Below, piece by piece: positions 12,061 to 23,302 of a DNA stretch of 64,000 nucleotides (position 1 is the first letter of the stretch; every line of letters begins with the position of its first letter). The position numbers were made by a program, and so were the translations under genes. The DNA comes from Aquila chrysaetos chrysaetos (taxonomy: Eukaryota > Chordata > Aves > Accipitriformes > Accipitridae): positions 7,162,041 through 7,226,040 of the forward strand of contig NC_044011.1 in the NCBI RefSeq assembly GCF_900496995.4, given 5' to 3'. The notes below the pieces were generated by a model that was not told the DNA's origin, did no database searches, and was given only the letters and a program-made list of their open reading frames with translations.

Positions 12061-13997
12061 ATGCTTAAGCCAAACATCATGCAGAGGTAACCCTTCAAAA
12101 TCCTGAGTGAGTTACACATCCAGGCAGGGAGTCCAAGGCCTAGGAACTCTGCTTAGTGGTGGTCTTTCATGGGATATGCAACCCTCTTTCAGAAGAGCTA
12201 ACCAGCTTGCCTTACAGAAGGATGCTGTAGTCCACTACATCTGGGGAAGCAGACAGAAGTCCGAGGCTCTAAAACGGTAGCTGGAGTAACTAAAGACGAA
12301 GCACTGCTGATCATCTGCATTGTATTGCCCCACAATGAACTGGGTCTGTAACTCAGAGTAGGTCAGCCCACTCTCAAGGACAGGAAACTGAGGCACATAG
12401 GAAGCTAAAGGAATCTGCACCTAACTTACAGCCAGCACAGACACAATCCAAGCAAGCCACATTTATCTCAGGTGATGTTGCTTTCATAGCTATTCCCAAA
12501 GTCCCAGCTCACCTGGCTGTGCTCGCACTGACTGCAAGGACTATCTCTAGCTCCAGCTGGACAGTCCCACTCTAATTTTCCCGCCCAGAAAGTCAGCAGA
12601 TTGCCATTCTGTCTCCAGTATGGACTGAGCAAAGAGGTAGGTGAGTGGGGAGTCTAGACTCCACCAAGATTGACCCTTCAGCTACTGTGACTACATTAAC
12701 CTGGCATAAGCCAGGTTCTTGTTCTGGAAGGTTTCTTATTTCAGGAAAGGAGCAGGTCTTTTTAACTTCCCGAAGTGCTTTAAAATATATTTTTCTAGCC
12801 CAAAATTACATCACAGCAGGAATATTTCTCCAGAAGCAGTGCTATAATGAACTTAGCCGCTCTGTAGATTTCACATCCTGCAACCCACTTTGGCATGTGA
12901 AAATGGGTTAAGGGAAGCATGTGGATGCATTTCCTTACAGCACAAGATGATGAAACTGCAATGTTCTCCATAAGAGAAGATGTACTGCTTCCCAAGGCAG
13001 CCCAGGCAGCCTAGATATTCTCACTGTCCAATCAGTGGGAATGCCCTTAATACAAGTACCACCTCACGGGATGAATAAAGGAAAACCACCCTGCCTGGGA
13101 CCAGATAACTACAACAAAGTCAACAGCTGAAGTGCTCCCTTTAGACTAAGGCAGTGCCTTGCACTACCTCACACCAAGATGAACCACCCAGATTCTCCTC
13201 AGCACAAGCTCAGATGTAGTCGACACTTACCCAAGGCCTCAAGAGCAGTCTGGGTGCAACAGACTGCCACCCTTGTCCCTACAGGCTGGCAAAGCAGTGT
13301 TCTCCTTCATGCCCACCACAGCATCAAGGTTATACAACCTTGGAGGGTTGCAACTCTTGGGCCTAGGCTCAGCTGGAGGTTCCGACACAGCAACTTGGTA
13401 CCAGCACAGAGGCACCACAATAACAGAGATGGCAGTCTCCAAGCCATCTGTATCCAGCACCCTTTGTGGTCCCTCAGGGTGGATCTTGTCCCACAACTGC
13501 AACTCCATTTCCTATGAGACTGAGAAAGGCAAAGCAGAAGAGCATAACTAGGTCTCTATGTGACCATGGGGGAAAGACATGGGGAAAAACAGGAAGAGGG
13601 ACTTCCAGTAACATGAAGGAGAATTACAACACCTGAACACCTTTCCTGTTGCCACCCCTGTCTCTCAGGGGAGGAGACATTACAAGCCCTAGCTGCTCTG
13701 CAAGCAGCTCACATGCACACTGGAAAAGGGAATATGGCAGATTCAGCAGTCACAATCCTTAGAGAGGCTTGTGCCCTTCCCCAAAAGCAGGTAATGTGCA
13801 GACTGCAGATGGCAATAAGAGGGATGACTCCTAAACTGGGGATGCACAAAGAGAGACAGAAGGGAAAAAGATTGCTCCCCCTCTCTGTATGGGGAATTAT
13901 CAAGAAGGGGCAGGGCTACCCTCTTTCACCCAGGGGAAGGCATGTGAGCCAGGGATCTCATAAAAACAGGGCCCAACACAGCCCAAATGAGGAGCCC
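12061..13997. other. Downstream flank of SDR39U1, no firm gene
   Basis: Contains the presumed 3' UTR of SDR39U1 (minus strand, just left of 13,998), but I do not see a clear AATAAA on that strand nearby. A minus-strand open run at 12,235-12,420 looks exon-like but is not assigned (see findings). A second minus-strand run at 13,239-13,508 shows no family mark. Confidence 0.45.
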
Positions 13998-16900
13998 TCA
14001 AGCCACAATGTCCTTCAGAGCTCCAGTTAGGTCAGGGAAAATGAAATGGTAGCCGCTCTCCAGAGTGTGTTTTGGCACCACCCTCTGGCCCTCCAACAGC
14101 ATGACGGCCCGCTCTGCCCCAAAGATAGCCCGCACAGCCCAAGCTGGCACTGGCAGCAGGGCTGGGCGTCCCAGGGCTGCAGCAAGCTCCTGAGCAAAGG
14201 TGCCATTGGAGGTGGCAGGGGAGGATGGGGAGACACCGTTGAGGACGCCTTGCAGGCACTCACTCTCCAGGGCATGACACACGATCCCAGCCAGGTCCTG
14301 AATGTGGATCCATGGGAAGGGCTGGAGCCCAGAGCCCAGGGGGCCTCCTAGTCCCAGACGGAAAGGCCAGAGCATTTGAGAGATTGCACCACCACCTCGG
14401 CCGAGCACCACCCCTGTGGAGAGAACAGAGTGAGACCAGGACCTCCCCCACCCTCAGAACTACAACCAGGAGAGAATCCTTAACAGGGCTGGACTGGAAC
14501 AGCACCCCAACAAGGAGAGGCACAAGACCTGATGTCCTTCTCCCTCCTCTTCCCCCTCTTGCCCCAGCACCAAAGCAGAGCCACCCTGAACAGGCACGAT
14601 GCCCCATCTCACCAGATCTCACCACAACACCACGAGCTGGGCTCCCAGGGATGAGAGCTGCAGCCTCCCACGAGCTCACCAGGCGTGAGAAGAAGTCAAA
14701 ATCCCCCCCAGGACTGTCCTCAGTATACTCAGCTGTGGGGCTAGGGCGGTAATAGCCTGTGGATGTAACAGCAGAAAGGGGGAAAGAGGGTCAGGGTTCA
14801 ATTGTGACACCAGCCACTCCCCCACCTCCCCTCGCAAAACAGACCCTCTTCCCTTAGAACTCAATCACTCCATCAGGGACATCCTCACAGGAACAGCACA
14901 AGGTCTCTCTGACGGCAATGCTGACAAGTTTTTGAACTACCAATGTGCTCTGCAAGTTCAGCAGGATGCACTAATACTCAGGTTGAGCTGGCAGCCCCAA
15001 GAACCAAATATACCAGCAAGCAACACACTGAGCTGGCTGCATAGAAAGGCGCTTGCTCTAAAATTGGGCATCACAGATGCTAAACTGTGGCAGCTTTAAA
15101 GACTGTAGCTAGCAGAAATGCAAAGTTGGAGATATGTAGGGGGATTCAGCTGAGGCCCTGCTTAGACAAACTGGTTCTACAAGATGCTTAAAGGCTTTCA
15201 CAGGAAAACAGAGAAAAGGTCCTGTCCTAATGACACCAAGAGAAAGCACAGGGACCCAAATTCCTCTTCAGCAGTACCAAAAAGCTGATCGAGGCTTGCC
15301 TAAACCCAGTGACATTGATGGCGATAAAGTTGGCATTTCAAGGCAAGACGTGTGTCCCCCTAGAAGTGTGTTTCTGTCTGGAAGTATACCTCTCCACGTC
15401 AGCATGAGTCATGCCTTGCTGGGCCCAATCAATACCTACGCCAGTGACGAGGACCCAAGCACGGGGTGGCTGTTCAGCATCAGCAATAGCTTTGGCCAAG
15501 GTCTTGGTGGTCTCAACCCGGCTGCTGATGACTTCCCTGCAGAAGGCATCACTCCATCTGTGAAAGAGAGAGCCAGTGATTATACTCCCCACAAGGACAT
15601 CCTAGGAAACAACAGTAGCAAGGGGGGCCCCAGCAGACACCCGTTCACAAACACGGGAGAGGTCACATGAATACCCCCCACCTTAGAGCAGAGGAAGGAC
15701 ATGGGAGTTTACTATCTAACTGCATGGGGACTTTGTGAGATGGTGGCTCGCCACTTACCACAAAAGGCTGTGGGTTTTGGACTGCCTTAGAACAAATGTA
15801 GCAGAGGAGCTGGACACCAAAGCTGGGTGTGGTGGATTCTTCCGAAGCGCGTGGCAGAGGCATTTCCAAAAACACACTCACAGAAGTAAAAGTTTGCTTC
15901 TGATTTTGCATTATTTAAATGTAGTGTCATTTTGGAAATGTGGAACTACTTTGCCTGGCCTCCAACTGTCAGTTCAGAGGGGAACCTGTCTTCCAAAAGT
16001 CTCGCAGAACTTAACAGGCCCACAGAAATGTTTTGGATACTGGCAGACCCAGATGTCAACAGTTAGGTAACCCAAGTGCTTCCTGGACACGCTGTTTCCT
16101 CCCCAGATCCCTTCCACATTCTCTGACAACACTGGGTCACCTTGCCTTCACCTTGTCCCAACAGCACTATGGGAGACCAAGTTACCTGCGGAAAGGGTTG
16201 AGGACATTTTCACCAGCCAAGTTCACCACGGCATCACACAGGGGCAGTCCAGAGTGGGACAACTCTTCCTAGGCAAGGGTAAACAAGACATCACACACAC
16301 AGCCTCCCCTCTGCTTAAGTCTTCCCAACAACCAAGCAGGCGAGCTCCTAAGAACTCCAGCCAGTTCCTTCCTGACACTGCCTGGAGCACAAGCATGAAT
16401 GGAGAAGGCTTTGCTCCTTGGAGCTACAGCAGTACTCATCCCAATGACTATGACCCACGGAGCACCCAGGAGCCCAAGAATACATCCACAGGAGCCAGAT
16501 CCCCCACTGCGGATTCCCTGTACGCCATGGCAGGCCAGGGCAAGTGGGCTTGTTCCTCAGCCCTGACACGTTCTCCCTCTTGTGAAGGCTCTCATCTCAT
16601 ACCCAGCTGATCCGATCCTTGCCTCCTTGTCGAGAGACGTGGGTGACTTCATGCCCACGGCTCCGCAGCAACTGGGTCAGCGCTCTGCCCACAAAGCCAG
16701 TCCCACCACCTAGGAGAAAGACGGGACGTTACAGATTTGCTAACCCAGACTGCCATCCCCAGGCCTGCACAGGTGTCCCCGTTACCACGGTCAGCTTCCC
16801 ACCGTACATTACTCCGGGCCCAGACTCCTCTGCCCCCAGCTCCCCCGCACAGCACCCCAGCCCTGAGCGCCTCCACTCCCCGTGCCCGGGTGCCACGCAC

Positions 16901-17257
16901 CACGTCCTACCCCCTAGCGCCGGGGGGAAGGGGAGAGGGGGGCTGACTCCAACCTCTGTCCCCAGCACCCTCAGTCGAGGCCTGCCCCCCACCCCTTCCA
17001 AAACTACGTCCCCCTCACAGAGCCCCCGCACTCGCCTGCCCTGTGCGGCCTCCCACGGCGCCCCGGCCCCCACTCAGGACTAGCTCCCTCCGCCGGGGGA
17101 CCTCCCGCGCCCACCCTACTGCCGGCAGCGGCCTGCCCGAAACCCCCCACCCGCACCAGCGCCCCTGAGGGACGCCGCGACCCGCCCCGACCCGCCGACC
17201 GAGCGGCCTGCGCTCACCGACCCCGCCGGCCCCGCACTCACCCACCAGCACCCGCAT
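13998..17257 (-). CDS. SDR39U1: SDR39U1, epimerase-family short-chain dehydrogenase/reductase
   Basis: Atypical NAD(P)-dependent SDR, the vertebrate relative of bacterial YfcH. Its substrate is unknown. Coding exons by eye: 17242-17257, 16603-16709, 16186-16268, 15436-15557, 14613-14756 and 13998-14413. Every intron is GT-AG, phases match, and the total is 888 nt, or 295 residues plus TGA (human is about the same length). The protein starts MRVLVGGGTGFVGRAL with the Rossmann GxxGxxG (G7, G10, G13). Later blocks are VNLAGENVLNPFR, SRVETTKTLAKAI, AWVLVTGVGYY, EDSPGGDFDFFS, SGVVLGRGGGAI, PFPWIHIQDLAGI, LNGVSPSS, MLLEGQRVVP and the C-terminal LKDIVA. All align with mammalian SDR39U1 from memory. 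The start ATG lies 14 bp from an NRF-1-like palindrome, inside a CpG island, which implies a very short 5' UTR. No lesion is seen. Neighbours (ORs, repeats) are functionally unrelated. Confidence 0.95.
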
Positions 17258-17560
17258 CGCCGGGCCGACTGCGCATGCGCCAAGCCGGGTGCGCATGCGC
17301 CTTCCCATCCCTGCTGGGAGGGGGGGCGCTTAAAGGGCCAGCGCGCCCCAGCGCATTAACCCCTCCAGCGCCGGCGCGCAGGGGACAGGGCGGGCGGCGG
17401 GAGGAGGCTGCGGCAGGGGTGGGCGGCCGCTTGGAAACGTGCTGGAAAACCAGCCTGAAACGGATCAGGAGAAAGAGAGGAATGAAGAAAGCCCGAGGAG
17501 CTGCCCGGCGGAGCCGGAACGCACTGCGTGAACGCAGTAAAACGCGAGGGTGGGCGACTT
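16780..17560. promoter_or_regulatory. CpG island at the SDR39U1 5' end
   Basis: GC-rich, CpG-dense block covering the first exon and first intron of SDR39U1 and about 300 bp upstream. CpG is abundant here (e.g. runs of gcgcgcc, cgccggcgcgc near 17,340-17,390) but scarce in the rest of the window. It is typical of a broadly expressed promoter. GC-rich ORFs on the + strand here are composition artefacts. Confidence 0.8.
17271..17300. promoter_or_regulatory. Two NRF-1-like palindromes 20 bp apart
   Basis: The 10-bp palindrome GCGCATGCGC occurs at 17,271-17,280 and again at 17,291-17,300, so the start-to-start spacing is exactly 20 bp (about two helical turns). This is the core of the NRF-1 consensus YGCGCAYGCGCR. 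Both lie within 45 bp upstream of the SDR39U1 start codon. NRF-1 control would suit a nuclear gene with a mitochondrial link, but that is inference. Confidence 0.7.
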
Positions 17561-18060
17561 ATTAGCAGCTAAATAGAACACCGAATGAGGCACAGGTTGC
17601 GCCAGCTGCACGGAGAGGTGGGGAAGCAACGGGGAGGAGTTCGTTAAGTCAGTCGGTTAACCAGTTCGTTAGAGCAGCTGAAATGCCAGTGAAGTGTTTT
17701 TTAATATTTCTAATCGAGAGTGAAGAATTTTGCAGTTGGGAATTAGGCTGGGATTGTTCTCGCGGACCCTAAGCCTCCCTTCCCTATGGACACCTTCTTG
17801 CTCGTCTCCTCAGGATCATGGGAAAAGAAATTACTTCAAGGGTGTAATTCTGCCACCGTACTTCAGATGGCTCTTCCGAGATGCGATGAAACGCACATGA
17901 AAAGTCAAGGCTTTCCACCTGCAGGCAGCTGGGGCAGCCTTTGCTTGGTACGAAGGTGCCTGTGTTGTCAGTGCTGTTACCTTGTGTCCTGTGAAGAGCA
18001 GAGGGTGATAGCAGGCTGTAGGCAGGACCTTGCTCGCTGTTCTGAAGCGGGGACAAATGC
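17561..18060. other. Upstream flank of SDR39U1, no gene seen
   Basis: Non-island sequence between the CpG island and a solo LTR. The + strand ORF at 17,786-18,166 runs into the LTR and is not credible. Confidence 0.5.
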
Positions 18061-18065
18061 TGGAG

Positions 18066-18622
18066 GGTCGTGGTTTAACCCCAGCCAGCAACTCAGCACC
18101 ACGCAGCCGCTCCCTCAATCCCCCCCACCCAGTGGGATGGGGGAGAGAGTTGGAAAAAAAAAGTAAAACTCGTGACAGTTTAATAGAGCAGAAAGGAAGA
18201 AACTAATAATGATAGTAATAACAATACTAAAATGACAATACTAATAAAAGGATTGGAATATACAAAACAAGTGATGCACAATGCAATTGCTCACCACTCG
18301 CAGACTGATGCCCAGTTAGTTCCTGAGTAGTGATCTCCCCCAGGCCAACTCCCCCCAGTTTATATACTGGGCATGACATCACATGGTATGGAATACCCCT
18401 TTGGCCAGTTTGGGTCAGCTGTCCTGGCTGTGTCCCCTCCCAACTTCTTGTGCCCCTGGCTGGGCAGGAGAAGCTGAAAAATCCTTGACTTAGTCTAAAC
18501 ACTACTTAGCAACAACTGAAAACATCAGTGTGTTATCAACATTCTTCTCATACTGAATCCAAAACAACACTACACCAGCTACTAGGAAGAAAATTAACTC
18601 TATCCCAGCCAAAACCAGGACA
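18066..18622 (-). mobile_element. Solo LTR, family X (avian endogenous retrovirus)
   Basis: A 557-bp solo LTR in minus orientation. It is bounded by a perfect 5-bp target duplication TGGAG at 18,061-18,065 and 18,623-18,627. Read on its own strand it begins TGTCCTGGTTTT and ends near GGTTAAACCACGA. It has sister copies at 23,323, 49,052, 49,724 and 61,286. It contains a TATA-like tatatact region and A/T-rich R/U5. There is no coding sequence. Confidence 0.88.
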
Positions 18623-18627
18623 TGGAG

Positions 18628-19438
18628 ATATTTCTACCCACCTATCTACAGTTCAGTCCACCTAGTCATCCATCCTTGTCTGCACATACACCCATAGCCA
18701 TTGCTCCACCCATCCATCCATCTATCCCCCTTGCTCTGTGTGTTCTTATTCCCCCTGCCACCAGCCTTATAAAAGTGTTTGGCAAGTCCTGTGTTTAAGC
18801 AAGGAAGGAACTGGGTTTCTAGTAGGAGCCAGCTGGAAATCTGAGGGACTGGGAATTATTTGCACAGGAAGAGGCATCCTTGTGGTTCACAGGATGAAAG
18901 GTGGAGATGAACAGCTGGTTTCTCTGTGGCGTGTGCCACAGTTGGGTGGGTGAGCTGGAGCTTTTCCCCCTAGGCAGTATGGTCTGCTCAGCCTCTGTCT
19001 GCTAGACAGGTCACAGTGGTGATGTTAGCTGGAGGTGCTGACAAGCTGTACACACATTCCCCTTGTAACTCCTCCATAAAGGGCAGATGGCTGTACCTGG
19101 GTGCAGCCTAGTAGGTCCTTCATTGCAAACTATCAAAAAAAAGGCACTTGTGAGGGACCTTTGGATATGTCTCAAATGTGTTTTTTCCTCCCACCTCCCT
19201 CTGTCTCATGCTGTTTCACTGGATAGAACTTCTAGAAAGACAAAATCCAGCATGCCCTTTCTCACTTCCTCCTCACAACCACACTGTATCCATCTAACAA
19301 GATGTGATCAGGAAAGAAACATGCCAGCAATCAGTCCCAACCCATAACAGAGCCCCAGTGTCAGCACCTGAGGAAGCCCCACACTTCTGCTTCTGTCACG
19401 GGGCAAAACCTGCCCAAAACCACTGCTCAGATACATGA
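18628..19438. other. Intergenic, no gene seen
   Basis: Includes a degenerate (CATC)n-like stretch at about 18,640-18,730. No gene is seen. Confidence 0.5.
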
Positions 19439-20225
19439 GAATCATAGAATCAGATAATAGTTTGGTTTGGAAGGGATCTTCAAAGATCACCTTGTTCAAG
19501 CCCCTTGCCTTGGGCAGGGTCATCTTTCACTAGATCAACTTGCTCAAAGCCCCGTCCAACCTGACCTTGAACCTTTCCAATGATGGGGCATGCACAACTT
19601 CTCTGGGCAACCTGTTCCAGTGTTTTACCACCTTCCTTGTAAGAAATTTCTTCCTTACATCTAATCTAAATCTACCTTCTTTCAGTTTAAAACCGTTGCC
19701 CCCTGTCCTGGCATTACAGGCCCTGTTAAAAAGTCTTTCTGTCTTGCTCATAAGTCCCCTGTATACACTAAAAGCCTGCAATAAGGTCTCCCCAGAGCCT
19801 TCTCTTCTTCAGGCTGAACAATACCAACCCTCAGCCTTTCTTCATAGGAAAGGTGTTCCAGACCTCAGATCATTTTTGTGGCCACCCTCTGGACACGCTC
19901 TAACAGGTCCATGTCTTTCTTGTACTGGAGGCCCCCCAGCTGGATGCAGTACTGCAGGTTGGGGTCTCACCAGGGCAGAGTAGAGGGGCAGAATCCTCTC
20001 CCTCGACTTGCTGGCCATGCTTCTTTTGATGCAGCCCAGGATATGACTGACTTTCTGGGCTGTAAACGCACATTGCCAGCTCAATTTTTCAAGCACCAGT
20101 ATCCCCAAGTGCTTCTCTGCAGGGTTGCTCTCAATCCATTCATTCCCTTTATTGATATTGGAGATGCCCTAACCCAGGTGCAGAACCTTGCGCTTGGCCT
20201 GGTTGAACTTCATGAGGTTAAGTTC
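19439..20225 (-). mobile_element. CR1 LINE, 3' part
   Basis: The minus-strand copy starts with the tail motif gaatcatagaatcag (19,440). Conserved C-terminal ORF2 blocks are visible: [19 protein letters not shown] at 19,530-19,781 and HILGCIKRSMASKSRE with LYSALVRPQ at 19,842-20,108, in different frames. It ends near the block encoding the 'KFN' region at about 20,215. It is dead by frameshift. Confidence 0.88.
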
Positions 20226-20736
20226 AACAACGACAAGTGAGACCAGGGATACCTGTGCCCAGCCCTCGCTCACCAGATGATTCTGTTAAGTACTAGGTAG
20301 ACAAATCAAGTACAGATCCATGCTACAGGACGGGTTACCTGAAAGCTCTGGGCTGCACCTGTCATGCTGCAACGGTCTGAGTGAGCAGAAAAGAAACAAG
20401 GAAGCACAGATGAGCTCTTCACAATTTCACACCTCTATAGCACACTTGGAGAGGGAGACCAGACTGTGATAATAACCCAGGTAATGACAACTTTAGATAC
20501 GAAGAAACTCTCAGCAGTTGACCTGAGGTGACGTTGCCAATGAAGCCATTGACAGCTTATGTTGAATGTCTCTGTTAGAAAGTGCTAAATAGTGAAAACA
20601 ATAACCTGCTGGGGGATGCACCTGCCTACACCCAGCACTGTGCCCAGCTCTGTTCTCACAGTGGAACTGCTACATGTAAAGGCCAGCTCGCCAACCGGGT
20701 CTGGACACCTCCAACAGCTGCAGCATGTATCCCATT
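20226..20736. other. Intergenic, no gene seen
   Basis: No repeat or gene recognised between the CR1 copy and the tRNA-like sequence. Confidence 0.5.
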
Positions 20737-20810
20737 GCCTGCCTAGCTCAGGCAGTAGTGTGAGACTCTTAATCTCAGAGTTGTAGGTTCAAGCTCCACA
20801 CCGGGCACCA
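20737..20810 (+). pseudogene. tRNA-Lys(CTT)-like sequence with encoded CCA
   Basis: Near-full-length match to vertebrate tRNA-Lys-CTT: acceptor GCCTGCC, A-box-like TAGCTCAGGCAGTAG, anticodon arm TGAGA-CTCTTAA-TCTCA (perfect stem, anticodon CTT), B-box-like GGTTCAAGC and 3' acceptor ACCGGGC, then A and CCA at 20,808-20,810. Degeneracy: the 3' strand of the D stem is short by one base, the acceptor stem has two mismatches, and the T stem has one. CCA is not encoded in vertebrate tRNA genes, so this is probably a reverse-transcribed copy. It directly abuts an LTR in minus orientation, where a primer-binding-site complement is expected. Confidence 0.72.
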
Positions 20811-21165
20811 GAAAAGACTATTGGTGATTTAATCCCACCCTGGCAACTAAGGGGAGAGAATGGGAAGGGTGAATACTGAGAAAACTCATGGGTTGGGATA
20901 AAAGCAGTTTCATAACTGAAATAAAATTCTATTAATAATAAATTGTGATGAAAAGGAAAATAACAAAGAGAGAGAAATAAAATCCAAGACAAGTGATGAA
21001 AATCAAAACAATTGCTCACCACTAACTTACCCAGCCAGTCCCTGAGCAGCAGCCAGCCTTCCCCCTAGTTTTATTGCTGAGCATGACATATGGTCTGGAA
21101 TATCTCTTTGGTCAGTTGGGGTCAGCTGTCCCAGCTGTGTCTCCTCCCAACTTCTTGTGCACCCA
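20811..21165 (-). mobile_element. LTR fragment joined to the tRNA-Lys-like sequence
   Basis: Minus-orientation LTR related to family Y (38,901; 21,754). It shares, on its own strand, the 'gacagctgaccc.aactgacc' to 'gatattccagaccatatg' stretch, the 'cagcaataaaa' poly(A)-like signal and the 'tatcccaaccca' U5 stretch. It begins straight after the CCA of the tRNA-like sequence and fades out near 21,165. It is an incomplete fossil with no coding sequence. Confidence 0.7.
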
Positions 21166-21748
21166 TTTTTGACAGGACGGTGCATCTGTTAACGCCTCTC
21201 CCCAAGACATTTAGTCTGATATAAAGAAATCAATCATTTCAGTCCCAACTTGTATGAGGCTTGTTTTTATGAATGAGTTCGCAGAGTCTTCATTCATTTA
21301 TCCAAAGCAAGGTATGTTCCAGTGAGACTTGCATAAGGTTTCCTAAAAACTGAAGCTAATGAAGTTTTCCCAGCAGCAACAAAGTTTAAGAGTGTGCTGG
21401 CCAGGTCTGCACAGGTCTTAGGAGCCTTCCAGAATCAGGCAAACAGTTTAAGCGTAAGAGGTTAAGTGTTGCAAACACTTACCTCTTAGGTGTGGTGAGA
21501 TTTATTATATTTTCATATAAGTTAGTGTCCTACATACGCTTCAAAACTGATGGAATAAAAGATACCCTTTGGAATGCAAATCAGCTGACAGTTTTTAGAT
21601 GGCTGCCTTAGGAAAGGGGAATCCAGACATGGAAATGCTTAATTTCACTCTCCTGACAGGGTGATAGTGCTGTCATCCTTTTCCATGCTATGATTGTCCT
21701 AAATTAAATCTGATGGATTTCATGCTGGGAAAGAAGTGATGTGATTTG
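21166..21748. other. Intergenic, no gene seen
   Basis: No gene or clear repeat recognised. Confidence 0.5.
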
Positions 21749-21753
21749 ATGCC

Positions 21754-22340
21754 TGCATTGGGTCTGGCTGAGATGGAGTTCATTTTCCCCATAGCAGCCC
21801 TCATAGTGCTGTGCTCTGTATTGGTAGCTAGAAAGGTGTTGATAACACACCAGTGTTTCGGCTCCTGCTGAGCAGTGCTTGCACAGCATCAAGGCTGTCT
21901 CTCCAACATTTCCCCCTGCTCACCAACAGGCTGGGGGTGGGCAACATCTTGGGAGGGTACATCGCCAGGACAGCTGACCCAAACTGACCAAAGGGATATT
22001 CCAGACCATATGATGTCTGCTCAGCAATAAAAGCTAAGTAAAGGGAGCAGGAGGTGGGGGCATTTGTTATTTACTTTTGTCTTCTGGAGCAACAGCTATG
22101 TGTACTGAAGCCCTGCTTCCCAGGAAGTGGCCAGATATTGCCTGCTGATGGAAGTAGAGAATAAAATCTTTTGTTTTCCTTCACTTTCACACGCGACCTT
22201 TGCTTTTGCTTTGTTAAACTGTCCTTATTTCGACCCACGAGCCTTTCTTTGTATTTTCTCTCCCCCATCCAGTTGAGGAGGGGAAGTGACAGAGAGGTTT
22301 TGGTGGGCACCTGGCATCCAACCAGGGTCAACCCACCACA
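21754..22340 (+). mobile_element. Solo LTR, family Y
   Basis: A 587-bp solo LTR beginning TGCATTGGGTC and ending GGTCAACCCACCACA, flanked by a perfect 5-bp duplication ATGCC (21,749-21,753 and 22,341-22,345). It holds an 'accaaagggatattccagacc' type U3 stretch and a 'cagcaataaaag' poly(A)-like signal. It is not coding. Confidence 0.88.
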
Positions 22341-22664
22341 ATGCCTGACTCCTACTTTGGACATATAGGTTGATAAGATGAATGATGGCTGCTGTGTTCG
22401 CCCTCCCCCCCATTTAGTACATTAAAATGTGATATCTCTCTGTGTCTTTTGATGTGCTACGTCACTGTTCTTGTAAGGAACTCTTACAATCTGTTGAAAT
22501 GCTGAGTTAAGGTGTCTCTTTTAATAGTTGTAAACATTGTTATTGTGTTTGTGTGAGACCCATAGCTGAATGATATTTTTAAAAATCTAATTCCTTAACA
22601 AACAAACTTTCCCCATAGCCAGAACATATAAAATGGTTTTCTCAGAAGGGACAGAGAGCAGGTT

Positions 22665-23222
22665 GACAGAGGTGATACTTACGCTCTAGTCCGTGATTGT
22701 GAGGCCACATCTAGCATAATGTGTTCAGTTCTGGGCACCGTGGCACACAAAACACATGGAAATACTGGAACAAGTCCAGAGAAGGGCCACTAAGATGACT
22801 AAGCAATTGGAGTATCTTCCTTATGAGGAAAGACTAGAGACCTGGGATCGTTTGACCTGGAGGAGAAAGGGCTCAGGGAGGATTCTTATCGGTATATATA
22901 AATACCTGATGAGAGTAGTAAAGAAGATGGAGCCAGATGTTTCTCAGTGGTGCCCAGCAAGAGGACAAGAGGCAATGGGAACAAATTGAAATAGAGGACA
23001 TTCCTTTAAACATAAGAAGAATCTTTTTTTACTCTGAGGGCTGTTGAACACTGGAATGGGTTTTTGAGGGAGGTTGTGGAGTCTCCATCTGTGGAGATAT
23101 TCAAAACCTGACTGGACATGACTCAGGGCAAGCTGCTGTAGTAGAGCTTTATCCAAGCAGGGATGTTGGACTACGTGATCTCCAGATGTCTCTTCCAACC
23201 TCAGCCCTTCTGTGATTCTGAG
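22665..23222 (+). mobile_element. CR1 LINE, 3' part
   Basis: Plus-strand copy: EQVQRRATKMTKQLEYLPYEERL block at 22,756-22,989, followed by the frame-shifted 'WNxFLREVVESPSVEIFKT' region and the 3' tail 'cttctgtgattctgag' at about 23,205-23,222. It is old, judging by divergence from the other copies. Confidence 0.85.
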
Positions 23223-23302
23223 ACTAATCAGACACTGGAGTAAGGAACCTAGCTAAAAGTGGTGGGATTTACATTTTTAGAGGTATGCAAATTCACCCAA
23301 AC

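Noticed and set aside
14312-14752. 146-codon + strand ORF
   Set aside because: Antisense shadow of SDR39U1 exons 5-6 in GC-rich sequence; no family features.
16619-17083. 154-codon Pro/Ser-rich + strand ORF
   Set aside because: CpG-island composition artefact overlapping SDR39U1 exon 2 and intron 1 on the other strand.
17275-17565. Arg/Gly-rich + strand ORF starting at the NRF-1-like site, possibly a divergent gene
   Set aside because: No splice, homology or poly(A) support; composition alone explains it. A divergent non-coding transcript cannot be excluded.
17786-18166. 126-codon + strand ORF
   Set aside because: Runs across the 18,061 target duplication into the solo LTR, so it cannot be an old host gene.
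20210-20250. Apparent twin-primed (inverted) CR1 junction, because 'agttcaacaacgacaagtg' resembles + strand CR1
   Set aside because: The similarity lasts only about 20 bases and then disappears; too short to claim.
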